From positions 992,001 through 1,056,000 of the forward strand of contig JAGFBZ010000290.1 in NCBI GenBank assembly GCA_018398805.1: a stretch of DNA of 64,000 nucleotides, written 5' to 3'. Shown here piece after piece: positions 11,123 to 35,630 of the stretch; position 1 is the stretch's first letter, and each line of letters begins with the position of its first letter. The translations under genes were made by a program, and so were the position numbers. Below the pieces are notes generated by a model. That model saw only the letters and a list, made by a program, of their open reading frames with translations. It ran no database searches and had not been told where the DNA came from. The stretch comes from Hirundichthys speculiger. Its lineage: Eukaryota; Chordata; Actinopteri; Beloniformes; Exocoetidae.

Positions 11123-14100
11123 CTCCTGAGCATCCATTTAATTAACTTTTCACACGCAAATAGAAAGCTGATTCGACTGTAGTACTGCATTGTTGCTTAG
11201 TAAACCTCAGCTTTGTGCTTCTGTTTTATTGACAAATTGAAATTATTTTGGGAAAAAGGAGTTACTCGGTTGTTTTTCCATGAAACTGTGTTTTTTGAAC
11301 CATTATGTATTTTCTTGCAGTACATAAAACATTAGTCTGTGATTCTTTTGTGGCAACAGTAAAAGTCACACTGTCTCATTGGACTTGGGGGGCAGGGAGC
11401 TAAATATAATGAATTGTTTGTGATTTTTGCAGCAAATTTTTTTTATTTATTATTATTATTATTGTTTGTCTCAAAGCGGATACGTCCAATTGCCTTGATA
11501 CATTCTTTGTAACCTACATGATTTTGTTGCTAGCTGTCTCTGAGATGTCTCATTGTTTTACTGAATAGAAACAGAGGAATGTATGTACCCCACAAGACAA
11601 ATCTTTTATTCCTCCCTTGCAAATCACCTCTTTTTTCACTCACTATCTATCTCTGTCCTTCTATAATTTTCTCACACTCTGTCTCCTTTGTTGCTATGGT
11701 AACAAGCGGTGCGGGGGCTGCGATGCAGCACACATCGCATCCGTCTCACTGAGCTCCCTGGAAAAGCAGGAATTCATGGAAAACGGGGACAAATGAATGG
11801 CAGGGTTTGGCATGGATCTTTGTGGGAGTTTAAAGACAATAAATGTTCTCTGGCACACAGCTGAAGAAAAATTAGCCCACAAGTTCAACCAACGCACCTT
11901 AATATCAGTTGTAAACTGAACAGCGATATAGCAGTTTCCGGGCTACATCAGTTCATGGCCTCTTCTTACGTAGAACTAGGTTGGTACTTATATGTTTCTG
12001 ACAACATAGGCAACTGTTCGAAGCAGAGGCTGTGAACTCTCCTCCTATTGTGTCTATTGACAGGTGAAATTGGGTGAAATTGGTCGTCAACTTGGACTTA
12101 TGACACGGTGGCAGCGACCACATGGAGATGGCTGTACAAACATTTTTGTTAACATACATAGTTAAAATGACCTCGGGTCATATTATGACTCGATCCACTC
12201 TAACACTCGTGGAATTTCATTTTTGAGGATTTTCAAAGGCTTAAAATAACAATTTATTTTGGTGTTGCTGCCTCAGCTAACATTAATTGCCATTTTGCTG
12301 TTGCCACATGATCTGTTCTGACCCAAAACTGCTTCACATCATTTTGGTCCCTAACACAAATGCACCCTCCTTACCATCTAATAACAGACCTGGACTGTTG
12401 TAGGGTTATTTCAACTCCAGAATATTCTTCTAATTGTTTAACTGATGTCAGATGTGGAAAAAGGTTGCCATTTATGAAAATATCACTAGAATATTTCAAT
12501 AAGTAGAGCTATACATGAGCAGACTACAAAGTGAGGAATTGAGATGCCTCTGAAGACAAAGAGATATTACAGCGATGTATCACTCTACAGTGTGTTAAAG
12601 CTATGCAGGTCCACATCACAAAACAAGGGAGTTTCCCAAAAAAGGCTCAAGAATTGAGAAATAAAATGCTCTCTGGCCTCCAAAAACCATTCTTTACAAA
12701 ATGGTAACAAAGTGAAGTTAACTGTATGGATGTCATTGCATGTTCAAAAATAGTGAGATATTTTTAAGGCTGCAAAAACTTAACATTCTTACATTTTGCA
12801 TTATATGAAATTATCCCAAAAGAAATCTTGGTTTGCTCTCCTGTGACACTAAAATGTTTGCTGCATCGGTACTTATTTGTAAAACAGTTTGTCTCCCAAA
12901 TGAGCACTAATTCTATTTTGACAAGGTAAAAGCAGCACCAAGTGGATGTAGACACTTATGTGACATTTTCACAAACCTTTTATAATGTGCATCTGCAAAG
13001 CCAGTACATGACGGGAGGTAAAATAGTTATTTACAAACCCGAGACTTCCCAGTTCAATCCCCAGCTTCCCCAGTCCATATCTCAAAGCATCCTTGAGAAA
13101 GATACCGAGCCCCACATCGCCTCTGCTGTGTTGCTTCTTTGTAAGTCACATTAGATAAAAGTTTCTGTTGAATTATTTACGTTATGGTTTAATATTGTAC
13201 TTTAAAACTGTGTGTTTTAAAGAAAAGCTACCATTTCATTTAATTTTAGTGTCAAATTGCTTCAAGCATGAAAATTTCTCATTTGGAAATATAAAAACAG
13301 TCTCTGATGGAGAATTTGTGGTTCTGCAGTCCACAGTAAAGAAGCTGCACATAGTTCTACAGTACAACACTCCTCCTCTCCATCAGTCTGTGAACGACCT
13401 CCACAGAGGAGACACACACTCACCATCTAACTTTATTTATAGATATTGGCAGCTCCTCCATTTACTGATTGAATATTGCCCAATACCTCTACACTTTTTA
13501 TTTGAAATAGCAGGCGCTTCTGATCTTTTTAATTTATGAGGGTCCATTTCAGTCGGTAACACACAGTTCAGTCCATCACCACTACAGAGTCAGACTTTTT
13601 TACTCCAGATCAAAAGCTTAGTAAGGCTCCATCAAGGTTTTCATTTTATTTGATGTCCCATTTCTTGCAAGTTAGACAACTGACCAAATTGCCTTTGGTG
13701 ATAAATTGCTTCAACCATCTGTTTTACTTAGAATGTAAAGAACTTAGAAGAACTTAGAATGTCATGTAAAAAATCATGTAAATTCAATGAAATACTGAGG
13801 GTGAACTATCTCCATTAGTGATGTAAACCCAATTTTCCTTGCTCCAATTTTCAGTGCTCCTCACACAAAAGCACTAAATAGTTTCTGAATATGGTATCAG
13901 ACAAAACACTCAGCAGCGCCAACTTCTCTGTATTCACATATCTTTAATACCCTGCTGGTCTGGGGTCATTTTTCAAATAAATTAAAGTCCAAAAGGCCCC
14001 TGATTACCTTTGGCTGTTTCTGAATTTGAGCTAAATTAAGGGTTAATTCATTTTTTGTTCAGGCACTTCAGGAAATAGCTGGGACTTTTTGTATTTAATT

Positions 14101-14318
14101 TTTTTTTACAGAAGCTTTTCAAATGCAAATGGAGGAAACACAGCCGCATTGAGCATAAGACAGAAAAAGAATGGAAAAGTTAAAAATCGAAAGTTGAGAG
14201 GAAAAAAAATAAAGTGTTGGAACATAAATGGAATGGGAGTGAATGACGAGTACTCAAAAACTAGAAATACACCCACTGCAATTATTTTTTTAATCACTTT
14301 AATTTTATTACATTTTTT

Positions 14319-14360
14319 TTAGACTAAGATAACAATCATAATCATTTTATCTTAGTCTAA
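14319..14360. repeat. Perfect 14-bp stem, 14-nt loop inverted repeat
   Basis: TTAGACTAAGATAA (14319-14332) and its exact complement (14347-14360) are separated by 14 nt. No terminator role is expected in a vertebrate intron. It could be the remains of a small palindromic element. Confidence 0.8.
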
Positions 14361-15362
14361 TAATCTTCCAATTTAATCCAAATTTCAACCTGCTGATTCT
14401 GATTTTAGTCGATTCCAATTTTCTATCGATAGATATGATCAAACAGTAAGCAGCAGAAACTAAATCAGTGAGGGAAAGATTTTAAAAAAAAAAGCAGCTG
14501 GTTTTATACCCTGCTATCTGGCCTTTCATTGGGTTTTCAGCACTGGCCATTTTTAAGACAAAGAATAAAATCAGATTTATTGGTAGCAATATGGGTCAGC
14601 AGTCAGGTCACCAGCAGATGAATCTGTGTCTCTCTGTTAAGAACCTACATCAGGTAGCTTATGTCCTTTTTATTTATTTATTTCTTGTAATGGAAAGGTA
14701 TATTTTATTGATTTTTTTGGGGGCAGTAGCATTGCTTAAATATGAAACAGAAAATCAGATTCTGGTGTGGATTACGTTGACAACAACCATTAAAAGGATT
14801 ATTTTGTGTGTGTTGGTGTGTGCGCCCATGAATGTGTCTGAGCATGCAGCGCCACTGATGTCACAGTCAGTTTAATCCATCAGTGTAAATCTCAGTGAAC
14901 AGCAAAATACCAAATTGAGATCTTGCAACACACAAACAGCATAAACAATCTGTTGTACCCACACAAAAATCAGAAACACACAGTCAAGGACAGATATATA
15001 TTTACTCTGTACTACCTTCTCACTGCCTCCATTTACTACTTTTGCTGTCTGTCTGTCATCCCCTCCTATGCTCTAATGCCGAACGCTTTTCCCATTGGAG
15101 TGCTGTAAGAGGATAAGACCATTCCCTCAGAGAGCAATAAGAGGATGAATATGTGTGTAGGTGTGTATTTGTGTGGTTCCCCATGCCTCAGTACAGTATG
15201 TGTATGTCTGCATATGCATGTAATTTTAAGGTAATTTACATGTTGGTCAGTCAATGCGAAAATGAATACAAATGTATTTTAGAGCATTGCTGTGGACTTT
15301 AGTGGCTGTGTGCGAGAGAGCAGCATCAAGTTGTACACAATATGTGGGCTAAGCGTGCACAC

Positions 15363-15390
15363 ATGTGTGTGAGTGTGTGTGTGTGTGTGT
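15363..15390. repeat. (TG)n microsatellite
   Basis: An interrupted, then pure, TG dinucleotide run directly visible in the sequence. Confidence 0.9.
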
Positions 15391-16783
15391 ACATGTCTAA
15401 ATGCCCCCAGGTCCGCCCTACATACAGAAACCTCTTAATTCTCTGTCAAGGGACCCTGAGAGTTAGATGATGCTATGTGTTCTTCTGTTCTTGAATCTAT
15501 GCATTTTCTTCTTTCTAACTGCAGAGTGATCACGAGCTGTCTAATTAGACTGAGAGAAAAAAAAGATGAAGGAGATGAAGAGTACCAGAAATGCCTAATA
15601 AAATAGAATATTTAAATCTGGCATTCATATATTGGTACGGTCAAAAGATATCCTAGTACGTAAGCCAGAGAAAGCTGTAACATCACTTGTTTTGTTTTGT
15701 TGTTTTTTTTTAACTTCCTAATTCTATACATATTTCTAAATGATACCAGATATTTTTGTAGCAACATTTTACTTGCATTCTTGGTGATCTAGTACTTTAT
15801 GAGTTTAATATTGTTGCTAAAAATAACATACTCCCAAAGTGCTGTATCCCACCAGTACAGGGTCAGTGGAGTATCAGACATACGCAAAGCTTCAGATGTA
15901 GTGTGATGTAATGCTATTTAAATGGACTCAGCACCACAGTAAGAAGACTTCACAGCTCAAATCCTGTTGCAGGCTTTGACATGTAAGAGGATGGTGAGAG
16001 GTCCGAATTTGTGTTGTGAGCATATCGTCACTTAATACGACAAAAAGTGCTCTCGGTTAGAAATGTCATAGTATCACTTACCCTACCTTTAAGAGAGGAC
16101 AATTTATCGTTGAGGGTTTTTTTTGTTTGTTTGTTTTTTCACAAAGATATTGGGATTTGCCACTATACATATCATGTCCTCCTCTCACTAATGCTGACAT
16201 TTCTTTTTTAATTTGACATTTACGCAGCTTAATAAGGTTAATTACTTATTCTAAATTTGCTATAAGTGAAGTGTGCTCGTCTGTGTCTCTGTTAGTCTTG
16301 CAATTTAAAGGAGACAACAGAAAACTGAAAACATTACTGTCCTGTTCACCTGTAATAATTCTCATTGAAGAAAACAGACAGTAAAGAAACAGAGGTGTAA
16401 AGAGAGAGAAATAAAAGTCAAGAGCATGTGAAAAGGGCAAATACAGAGTAAGGTAAAAGAAAATGAAAGGTAGGGACTGACAAGAGAATAGTGGGGAAAC
16501 ACCAATGAATAGAATAAAGAATTCTTTGATATTGTGGAGTTTCGGTTCAACAGCTTTTTGATTTGCCCTCTTAAAGGACTTCACCCAAACTGACAATGAA
16601 AAATGAAAGTCAAGGTAGAGTTTTTTTGGAGTTTGACATGTGAAGAGTGTTTCTTGATACAGTTTTGACACTTCTGACACCACGGAACAAAGAGATCCAA
16701 AACCCTTTCATGACTTCCTTCCTTTATCAAATTCATGGGAAAGGGGCATCATATGGTACACAAAAAGAAATGTCATAAAAATA

Positions 16784-16785
<2 letters not shown>

Positions 16786-16827
<42 letters not shown>
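16786..16827. repeat. (TA)n microsatellite
   Basis: About 21 TA units, directly abutting the first of two direct-repeat copies. Confidence 0.95.
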
Positions 16828-16829
<2 letters not shown>

Positions 16830-17250
16830 CACCAGCGAGGGAGTGAAAACAGTTAACAGAAGGCAATTCTTCCACCTTGTTACCAGTTGTGCGTCTTACC
16901 AGCTGATCTGCTTTTTAAAATATTGCAGAGCGAATCATTGAATGCGCATTTAAAGATCACAAACAATTAATGTTCCTGTCCCTCCTCGACCACCAACAGT
17001 TTCAGACATATCAGAAATAAATTCCCGCATGCAACCTTTTACAGCTTCACACCAGACACAGAGATCTCCTTGGTTTCTGGTCTGAATGAGAGCTGCCACA
17101 GCTGCACATTTATTCCATTTGGACGCGCTCTTTTACGTGCTGACATGCGAGTTGCGCTTTCTGCAAACTTGGTATCTTGCGATCGCGGGTAGCAGCTGGT
17201 CTGAAACTGTACCGAATCCATACCGAAACCGTGACACAAAAAGCGTGGTA
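16828..17250 (+). repeat. Direct repeat copy A (TIR-element family interior)
   Basis: Shares long blocks with copy B, including the segment from GAGGGAGTGAAAACAGTTAA to the GACATGCGAGTTGCGCTTTC region, and weaker blocks with the interior of the 1121-2837 element. The segment to its right (17200-17330) is rich in GTACCG units. Overlapping minus-strand open frames here are chance products of the repeat. Confidence 0.7.
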
Positions 17251-17457
17251 CCGTGAGCCACCTGCAACAGTACTCTGTAAAATGCAGTACGGTTCGGTAC
17301 TGGTAAGGTTCGGCCAAGCGTGGCCGGTTGGCTGCAGCTCATAGACGCAGAAAAAAAAAAAAAAGAACAAAAAAAAAGCAGGCATGGCCAGCGGTAGCGG
17401 AGAAATTTGGAAACACTTTTTTTAATCATTGGTGTAGGAGCATTTTGGTTTTGCTCT

Positions 17458-17987
17458 TGAATACACCGGCGAGGGAGTGAAAACAGTTAACAGTTTAACA
17501 GAACGCAATCTTCCACCTCCCTAAACCCGGATCTTACCTGTGTAAGATCCAGTTGTTACCAGTTGTGCGTCTTGGCGCAGCTGATGTGCTTTTGAAAATA
17601 CTGCAGAACGAATCATTGGATGCGCAGTTTAAAGATCACGAACAATTAATGTTCCTGTCCCTCCTCGACCACCAACAGTTTCAGACATATCGGAAATAAA
17701 TTCCTGCATTCAACCTTTTACAGCTTGACACCAGACTCAGAGATCTCCTTGGTTTCCTCCACAGAAGACATCTGAATGAGAGCTGCCACAGCTGCACATT
17801 TATTCCATTTGGACGCACTCTTTTACGCACTGACATGCGAGTTGCGCTTTCCGCAAACTCGATATCTTGCATTCTCAGTTTAGAGTAGCAGGTGGTCTGA
17901 AACTGTACCGAATCTGTACCAAAACTGTGACACAAAAACCGCGGTACGGACCGTACCGTGAGCCACCTGTACCGTTGTACCCCTAAT
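17458..17987 (+). repeat. Direct repeat copy B
   Basis: A second copy of the copy A unit, offset by roughly 630-690 bp. It keeps an extra segment, CACCTCCCTAAACCCGGATC, also seen near 1211-1235, that copy A lacks. The right end, GTACCGTTGTACCCCTA, resembles the ends of hAT-type elements, so the pair may be a composite. It runs directly into a long (TA)n tract. Confidence 0.7.
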
Positions 17988-18004
17988 AAATATATATATT
18001 AAAA

Positions 18005-18007
<3 letters not shown>

Positions 18008-18066
<59 letters not shown>
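18008..18066. repeat. (TA)n microsatellite
   Basis: About 29 uninterrupted TA units. Copy number in the assembly is likely to be unreliable. Confidence 0.95.
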
Positions 18067-18069
<3 letters not shown>

Positions 18070-18132
18070 AACTTCAAAAACTAAAATTATATATAAATTA
18101 TATGTAATTTTATAATTTTAGTTTTTGAAGTT
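18070..18132. repeat. Perfect 21-bp stem, 21-nt loop inverted repeat
   Basis: The left arm 18070-18090 begins AACTTCAAAAACTAAAATTAT minus its last base, and the right arm 18112-18132 is its exact complement. It follows the (TA)n tract directly. It is AT-rich and could be a palindromic MITE remnant. Confidence 0.85.
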
Positions 18133-21100
18133 TTTTATCATAGGAGATCAATGTCCCAAAAGCACTGCAGGTTAAAAGGTCACAGCTGCAGGGATGAGTT
18201 GAGCTCATGAACGGTCACAAATGGTTCAGACAAACGAAGAGCCAAATGGAGGTCATGAATTTTATTTCTAGCCTCAATAGCTTAGATTAGATTGTTTTTA
18301 CATTGTGTGTATGTGTGTGTGCATCTGTTTGTGTTATTGTGACTAAAATGTCATCCAGGAGACTCTCAATATAAGTGGAGCCACCACAATATTGTTTTTC
18401 TGGGTTTTTTTCAGTTTTTAACTTGAGACCGTTTTGTGCATGATTACAGTCCTGCAGCAGTTGCAGGTTCAGCTCCCATGCTGCAACCCTTTGCTGCATG
18501 TCCTCCCCACTTACTTGTCTCCTTCACTGCAAGTAAAGACCACTGGAGCCACAAAATTTTTAAAAACAAAAACAAATTACATACAAGAACATTTTGTGAC
18601 ACAATCTTAACGAAATCTGTTCATTAAACACGTCCATAAATATGAGGGGTAATTAAATTATACTGTATATCACATTTGTGGTAAAACTATGCAAGTTTGT
18701 GGTGCTGCGAACTATCAATAGTCTTAAAAAGCATATATGAAAAAATAAACTTTTCTGTACTTAAGAGCAGAGGTGGGACCAAGCCCTTTTTTTTTAAGTT
18801 GATATAAGGAAGTCTCGAGTCAAGTCCCAAGTCAGATACTTCAAATTTCAAGTCCTTCCTAGTTCTTTTAACAATGGTGCAATTATACATTAAATGTAAA
18901 ATATACCATAGCAGTAGAGTACCACCTATCGTTCTTTGTGCAGCTTCAAATGTCTTGATTCATGATTATACTTCTAATTAGCTCAACATTATTTGATTAT
19001 ATATGTATATATATTTATATATAATCATATAAATATATATAATTTTTTAAATAATGTTTTTAATCAATTTAGATCTGATTCAAGATTTTTCTTGATGTCT
19101 TAATGTTTGAGTTATTGCAATAATTACCAGTCCAGAATGTGTTTAAAGAGCAGCTTCTGACTACCGTGACATTTGAAATGACATCATTCAGAGGTCACTC
19201 ATTTGTCAAACAACCACAGTGACACACAGCAGCACAACTGCAGGTAGGCTGCAGTTTGTGTAACTGAAGGAGTATAACCAGTGTTAAAACAGTTACTGAC
19301 TATATCTATAATCAGTATCGATGAAACATGAAAAACAACTTTCTTTTCATCTTCTCCCACCTTTTTTCATCCCCTGTCATTAAGTACAACATCTTTGCTG
19401 AGCTGAATTATAAGCAGTGTTTTTGAAAAGCAATGAAGAAATGAGCAGGATTAATTTCCATCATTCACCTGATTAAATGACATGAAACAGCTCTCGCTTT
19501 AATCAAGGGTAAAAACCACATTACTAGAAAACATTACACAGCTTGAGGTTTGCTCGAGAACTGAAACAGACCCTATATGCGTATGCGTGTAGAGAACGTT
19601 TGCGTGTATTAACACCTGTCTGATACATCAAAAATGCATCAGTGGTGTGTAAATTACACTCCTACTGTGAGTGATTTACTTTTCATGTCTGAGAAGAGAT
19701 CTTTTTGTGCGCTGATATATGAATGCCAAACGGAAATGCAGCCTGCTCCCTGCTCGGCTGCTTATTTCTTCCCTTTTCAAGCACCTTCCAACTGTCTTTC
19801 TCACTCACTTCTGAGTCCCTCCTTCACTACTTGTCATTTCCGTGATATGCCTCCACAGAGTCTTTGATTGCATCTCAGTAACATGCAGGTGTATCCTCCA
19901 AAATCTATTATAAACACAGGCTGCTGCGAGATGTCTTGAGTCACTCAGACATTTTATTATGGTATGTCTCTTTCCATTTTTTCTCAATTTTGAAATACAA
20001 TATAGTGCATTCTTATATAGTACTGGTGTCAAGTGGAACACTGCGAGAGTCCCGCTTCAAATAAACAATCAGATCAAATTCTCTGTTATATATAACACTC
20101 ATCCAGTCTGACACAATGCAAGCAACTGGATTCAAAAGGGGGATGCAGTGAGGGAGAAGGAGAGATGGCAAGATAAAAACCTAAATGAATGGAGGAAAAA
20201 AATGTATAAAGCATGAAGAGATAAGGAAAGAGAGAATTTCCAAAACTGTATGGGGAAGAGTGCAGTGGTGAAGGACAAAGACAAACAATGTTGAGGGTCA
20301 GGAATACATGCAAGTAAGTGCTTATTCTATTAGTGATCAGAGCACTGTCGATATGACCGTTTAGCGACAGAAAAACATCGCAAACGGCACACACTCACTG
20401 ACTCAGCCATACAAATATAGATGGAGCACCCACGCATGCACATATCCATTCACATAAACACATGTATGTGTACGCGCCACATGCAGTATCACCCCTGCTG
20501 CTATGCTGGATTCCTCCAAATATGGTAGGGGAAATTTCCATGGCAACAGCAGACAGAAGGGGTGCAGACTTGTGCGGGATGATCTCCAGAGAGAGCGTGC
20601 TTGACTTTCGATTCAAACTATTCTTTTTTTCATTTCATTCAGCTGGATGGTCTTTCTTTCAGCATAACCAGAAATCCTGCCTTTTAAAGATATACACTCA
20701 GTCTATCCTTGTTTACATGCTTCCTTTTCATCCATTCGTTTTCACAGAGTATATAAAAAAAAACTGAGATGTAATCATGAACGTTTCCAGTGCATAAGAT
20801 GTGATAAAAAAAAAAAAAAGCTGCAGCAAATGAAAAGCAAGAGCTGAGACAATGCACATTAACAAATTAAAGCCAGTTTCTGAAGAGGCACACATATGTC
20901 ACGTTATCATCAGTGACCAAAAAATAAAGGAATGTTGATGAGAAGTCACCACATGAAAAGTCATATTACTAATTATCCTATATCTCATGTATCGGAAGAT
21001 ATCGGAGAAGGAAATATACCATTTTTTGAGCTGAAGCAGATTTGAGTCTGTATTTAGTAAGATCTCATCTGAGTTTCACTAGAGAGAAAATCTTCTACAT

Positions 21101-24100
21101 GGAGACAATTAAAACAGAATCTCTGTAAAGCTAATGGCATGACAAAAGGTGCATTAGTGCTCTCAGATACACGCCTGTGACTGTGTGTAGAGAGAGAGTG
21201 GGGAGGTATCTATGTGTCCCATGTGGCAACAGATATTTATCTCAGACCAGCTACTCATTAATGGGTCTATAGCCCTCTGGCACCACAAGGAATTATAGGG
21301 CTGAAGGAATCAATATCTTGAGGCAGAAGGTGTGTCTGTGTGTGTGTACATGGTTGAGTGCACCTCTGTCTGCGTGGTACAGTTTTCTGGGTGTGTGGTA
21401 GTTAGCCCGAAGACTGGCTTGGACTATTCAGAATTTTTTTGTCTAAGACGAAGCACCCTTTTTTTTAACGATCTTTTCAGCGTTTATGTCAAAAATTTAA
21501 TATGACCCATAGTGCCGATACATCTTCATGTGGGAGACTAGCTGAGAACTAGAATGATGTGACAATGTGGCGTATTCGTAGGAAAATTGAGGCGATGCTT
21601 TAGGGCTTCATGTAAGATCACAAATTTCAAAAACAAATGTTGCATGGAGCATTACTTTTTGAAGGTGTTACCCAGCCAGTTTCCAAGAATAAAGTCTTCA
21701 AGAAGTGATACTATTGGGAGAATTAGTATTTGTGCTTGTAAGAACTTCTTGCTTGTATGCATACCATACACATGTACAAATTCTTGTCATATTTGTATTA
21801 ATGCAACGGCCTTGTAGATAAATGGGAAAAACACTGTAATTTCCTCAACAAACATGATCAAATGTCTTGCCTTCTGTTAGTCTTCATCACTATGGAGTGT
21901 TTTCAGTCATGTCTATGAGTCCTCATGTAGAGAATGTGTGACGAAGCCTGGTAGTGATGTCTGAGTCGGCCCATAACTAATGTGTCCCACAGGTTCAGGT
22001 AACCAAATTAAAATATAACATGTTTTGTGTGAAGAATGTAGGAAAAGTAGGCAAAGCTGCATGACAGCCTCAGCTCTGCTATTAAAAACCTCATATCTCG
22101 ACACTGAGCTTTTCACTCACAGCAGGGTGACACTACTTTCATGGCAAAAAGGACAAATCAGAAACATGTTGTTTCAGAGAAGAAAAAGGACCAGAGGGAC
22201 TGAAAACTGCCTTTTTATTCCTAAAAAGATTCAGCACAATATATACTCAACTAAAGAAAAGTATTTGGGACAGACATTAAAACAAATTTATATTCCAGTG
22301 AAGATCTTTGAGGTCACGTAGGCTAATAACTCACGTGGTATATTGTGAGACAAATGAGACCAACCTGCCTGTATCGATGTGGACTGTTCTAATCGAAAAT
22401 TTACTATGCAATATTAATCACTGGGTGGGTCACCCAGGTTTGCTAGTGGTTTTTTGGCTTCAAAGGTTTCTCAGCTGTAGACGCCTGCAGCAGCAGCCAC
22501 CTTCGGTCCCAGACCCCTCCAGGCCAACCCATGGCTGGTCACAACGGCCTTTCAGTACAATTAAAAGCACAACAAGCTATATTATCTTCAAATTAAGAGT
22601 GATCATGTTCTCTTAGGACTTTATTCACAGCTCAGGAAGTCAAGTGATGACAGCCACAGACTGCAACGCAGGTGTTACTCACAACACCACATCCCTGATT
22701 ATGTTCAAGTAGAGGCAACCAATTTCACACAAGTACAAGATTCAATGGACTTGACCTCAGTCTCTTCAGTGGGCGGCAGAGAAAACAAAGTTCATCCATG
22801 TTTTAGTTTGCATTTTGAATTTGCTTTAAAAGTTTGCAGAATGTGATGAAGTGGAAAAAGGTCCAAATTTATATGAATAAAGATTCATTTGAATTACCTT
22901 TTGCCACATGACTAATCGCATAAACAATTAGTTTGCAGTTATAGTTACACATGTACTACTGATTTACCACACATCAGGAGAAAAGCAATGGAGCTGGATG
23001 ATGGAGTGATGAGAGATCAGAGATAAGAGAATCTCACCTCGTATAACAGCAAAAATGAGATTGCATTGTGGACTGTATGTCTAAGACAGTTCCCTGTATG
23101 TTTCTGAAATGAACGGACAAACAATTGCAATGAGATCTGACAATTTAAAAACAGAAAGGATGCAGAATTAATCAAACCAGGCAATATTGGTGGCAGTTCT
23201 TCACACACATGAATTACTATTAATCAGTATGCTGATAGTCAAGTCTTGCAAGCTATCTGATAAATATGCCTTTTTAAATACTAAATATTCAGTCTTCAGA
23301 TGCAGAAATCTTGAGATATTTCATAACTATCTCCCCAAAGAAAATGAATAATCTACTTTTCTAACATCTGTTTGCTCCTCTGGTAATGTAATTATTCTGG
23401 TGTTAAATGAGTGTTTGCCCGACAGGGTTCATCAGAAGTTCCTACCACAGACCCTCAGCGAGCAGGCCACCCACCCATGACCACGTCCAATTTGTATTTG
23501 AAGTCCATTTATGATATGGATGCTAATGAAGGCTGATATTCGATTAACTCACCTAATCATATTCTCACTATCCAGGGACGCAGGACTGCAGGAGCTGCAC
23601 TGCAAAAACTATCCATTTTAACAAACCATCAAGTTCTGTTTTCAGGAACTGAAATACAAAATTGTTAGAGAGCTTTGACAGAAGTAAATGCTTGCACTGC
23701 TGAAAAAAACTCTAAAGTGACGCAAATAAGAATCTACGAGTGGGTAGTAACAGCATGGGGTTGCACAGTTTAAAGAAAATTGTTGACTAACAAGCTGATC
23801 TGACCTATTTTAGAATCATCATTTTAGCAACATCAGCCAATATTTCTAGATAACTTCAGATGGTAAATTCAGATCATCAAATTGTTTTGGCAGAAGTAAT
23901 TAAAATGAACATGCTTTCAGTCTTGGCTTTCTCACAAGATTTTGCAGTAATCCTTCCTGCCAGCCTCCTAGCTACGACTGTGCACAAATCTATGAGGTTT
24001 CAGGTGTTAGATCAGTTGTGGCTCTTGAAGAAGACAACATAAAAGATGTTTTATAATGATTCAACCCTTATGTCAGAAAAGTAGGGTATTTCATCCAAAA

Positions 24101-24161
24101 GAAGGGAGAAAAGAGAACACTGAAGACTTTTCTTGGTGGAAATATTTTTCTTGCTCCCTCC
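18133..24161. other. grm5 intron sequence, no gene seen
   Basis: No exon of grm5 or any other gene was recognised on either strand. It includes AT-rich tracts (18980-19050) and small simple repeats. Short open frames lack family resemblance. Confidence 0.45.
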
Positions 24162-24169
24162 CAACTGGC

Positions 24170-24867
24170 CAGTGGCAGCGCCAGAACATTTTCATTGCAG
24201 TTGCTTAGAGGTTGCTAAACAATTGTATGGAGTTGCTGGACAATTTACTGCAATACCAATTAAATAGCATAAATATGGATATGTATGTCATTACCGGCCT
24301 ACTCATTCTAATCAGCGCTATCTGAAACTAGCGCGCATGCCATGAAACAGATAAAAATAAATCAATTTGAAGTTCGTTATTATAATTTTACCATATAGTC
24401 ATGCCGCTTTTCACAGCAGTGAGAAATGCACATTAACAGCCTAGACTACAAATCATTTGACAATAACCTGTTCATCACATTTTAACCAGTTTAACCAATA
24501 TTCACATAAGTACACATCAGAAGAGATCTAGCAGACTTACCCTTCAACAGATAGCGCTCCATTTTGATGTCACTTTTCTAACGGCCCATTTTTTTTCCCC
24601 AAACTGACTTTGCGTGACCCCTGCAGGCCAGCTCTCGCGAGACGAGTCTCTCTCTCATCGTTTTTAATCGTCTTCCTTTTATTTTAATTTAAAACAAAAA
24701 CACATGAAATTAATTTTAAATTAAACTGTCACCATTATCATTTTATTTAACACAAATAAGATTTTTTCATTTTTAATAGTCTCCATTCTTGGGGTTGCTT
24801 TGAGGTTGCTAGGCCATATTTTGGGGTTGCTATAGCAACTGCAAGCTACGCCCTAGCGCCGCCCCTG
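24170..24867. mobile_element. hAT-like non-autonomous element with perfect TSD
   Basis: The ends are CAGTGGCAGCGCCAG (left) and CTAGCGCCGCCCCTG (right), imperfect inverted repeats of the CAGGGGCGGCGCTAG type. Both are flanked by the same 8-mer, CAACTGGC (24162-24169 and 24868-24875). An 8-bp duplication is the hAT hallmark. Subterminal GGTTGCT motifs occur near both ends. At 698 bp with no transposase frame, it must have been moved in trans. Confidence 0.9.
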
Positions 24868-24875
24868 CAACTGGC

Positions 24876-35630
<10,755 letters not shown>

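Larger units (their letters stand above)
11123..16785. other. grm5 intron sequence, no gene seen
   Basis: No exon recognised. It contains an ATT run (11446-11464), a TG run (15363-15390) and a 14-bp perfect hairpin (14319-14360). The longest open frame (16246-16683, minus) is rich in F, L and S from pyrimidine-biased DNA and has no domain. Confidence 0.45.

Noticed and set aside
16246..16683. A 145-codon minus-strand open frame
   Set aside because: Composition is F/L/S-rich from pyrimidine-biased DNA, with no domain and no splice context.
17039..17429. Three overlapping minus-strand open frames
   Set aside because: They lie in a multi-copy repeat, and the equivalent frames in copy B are different.
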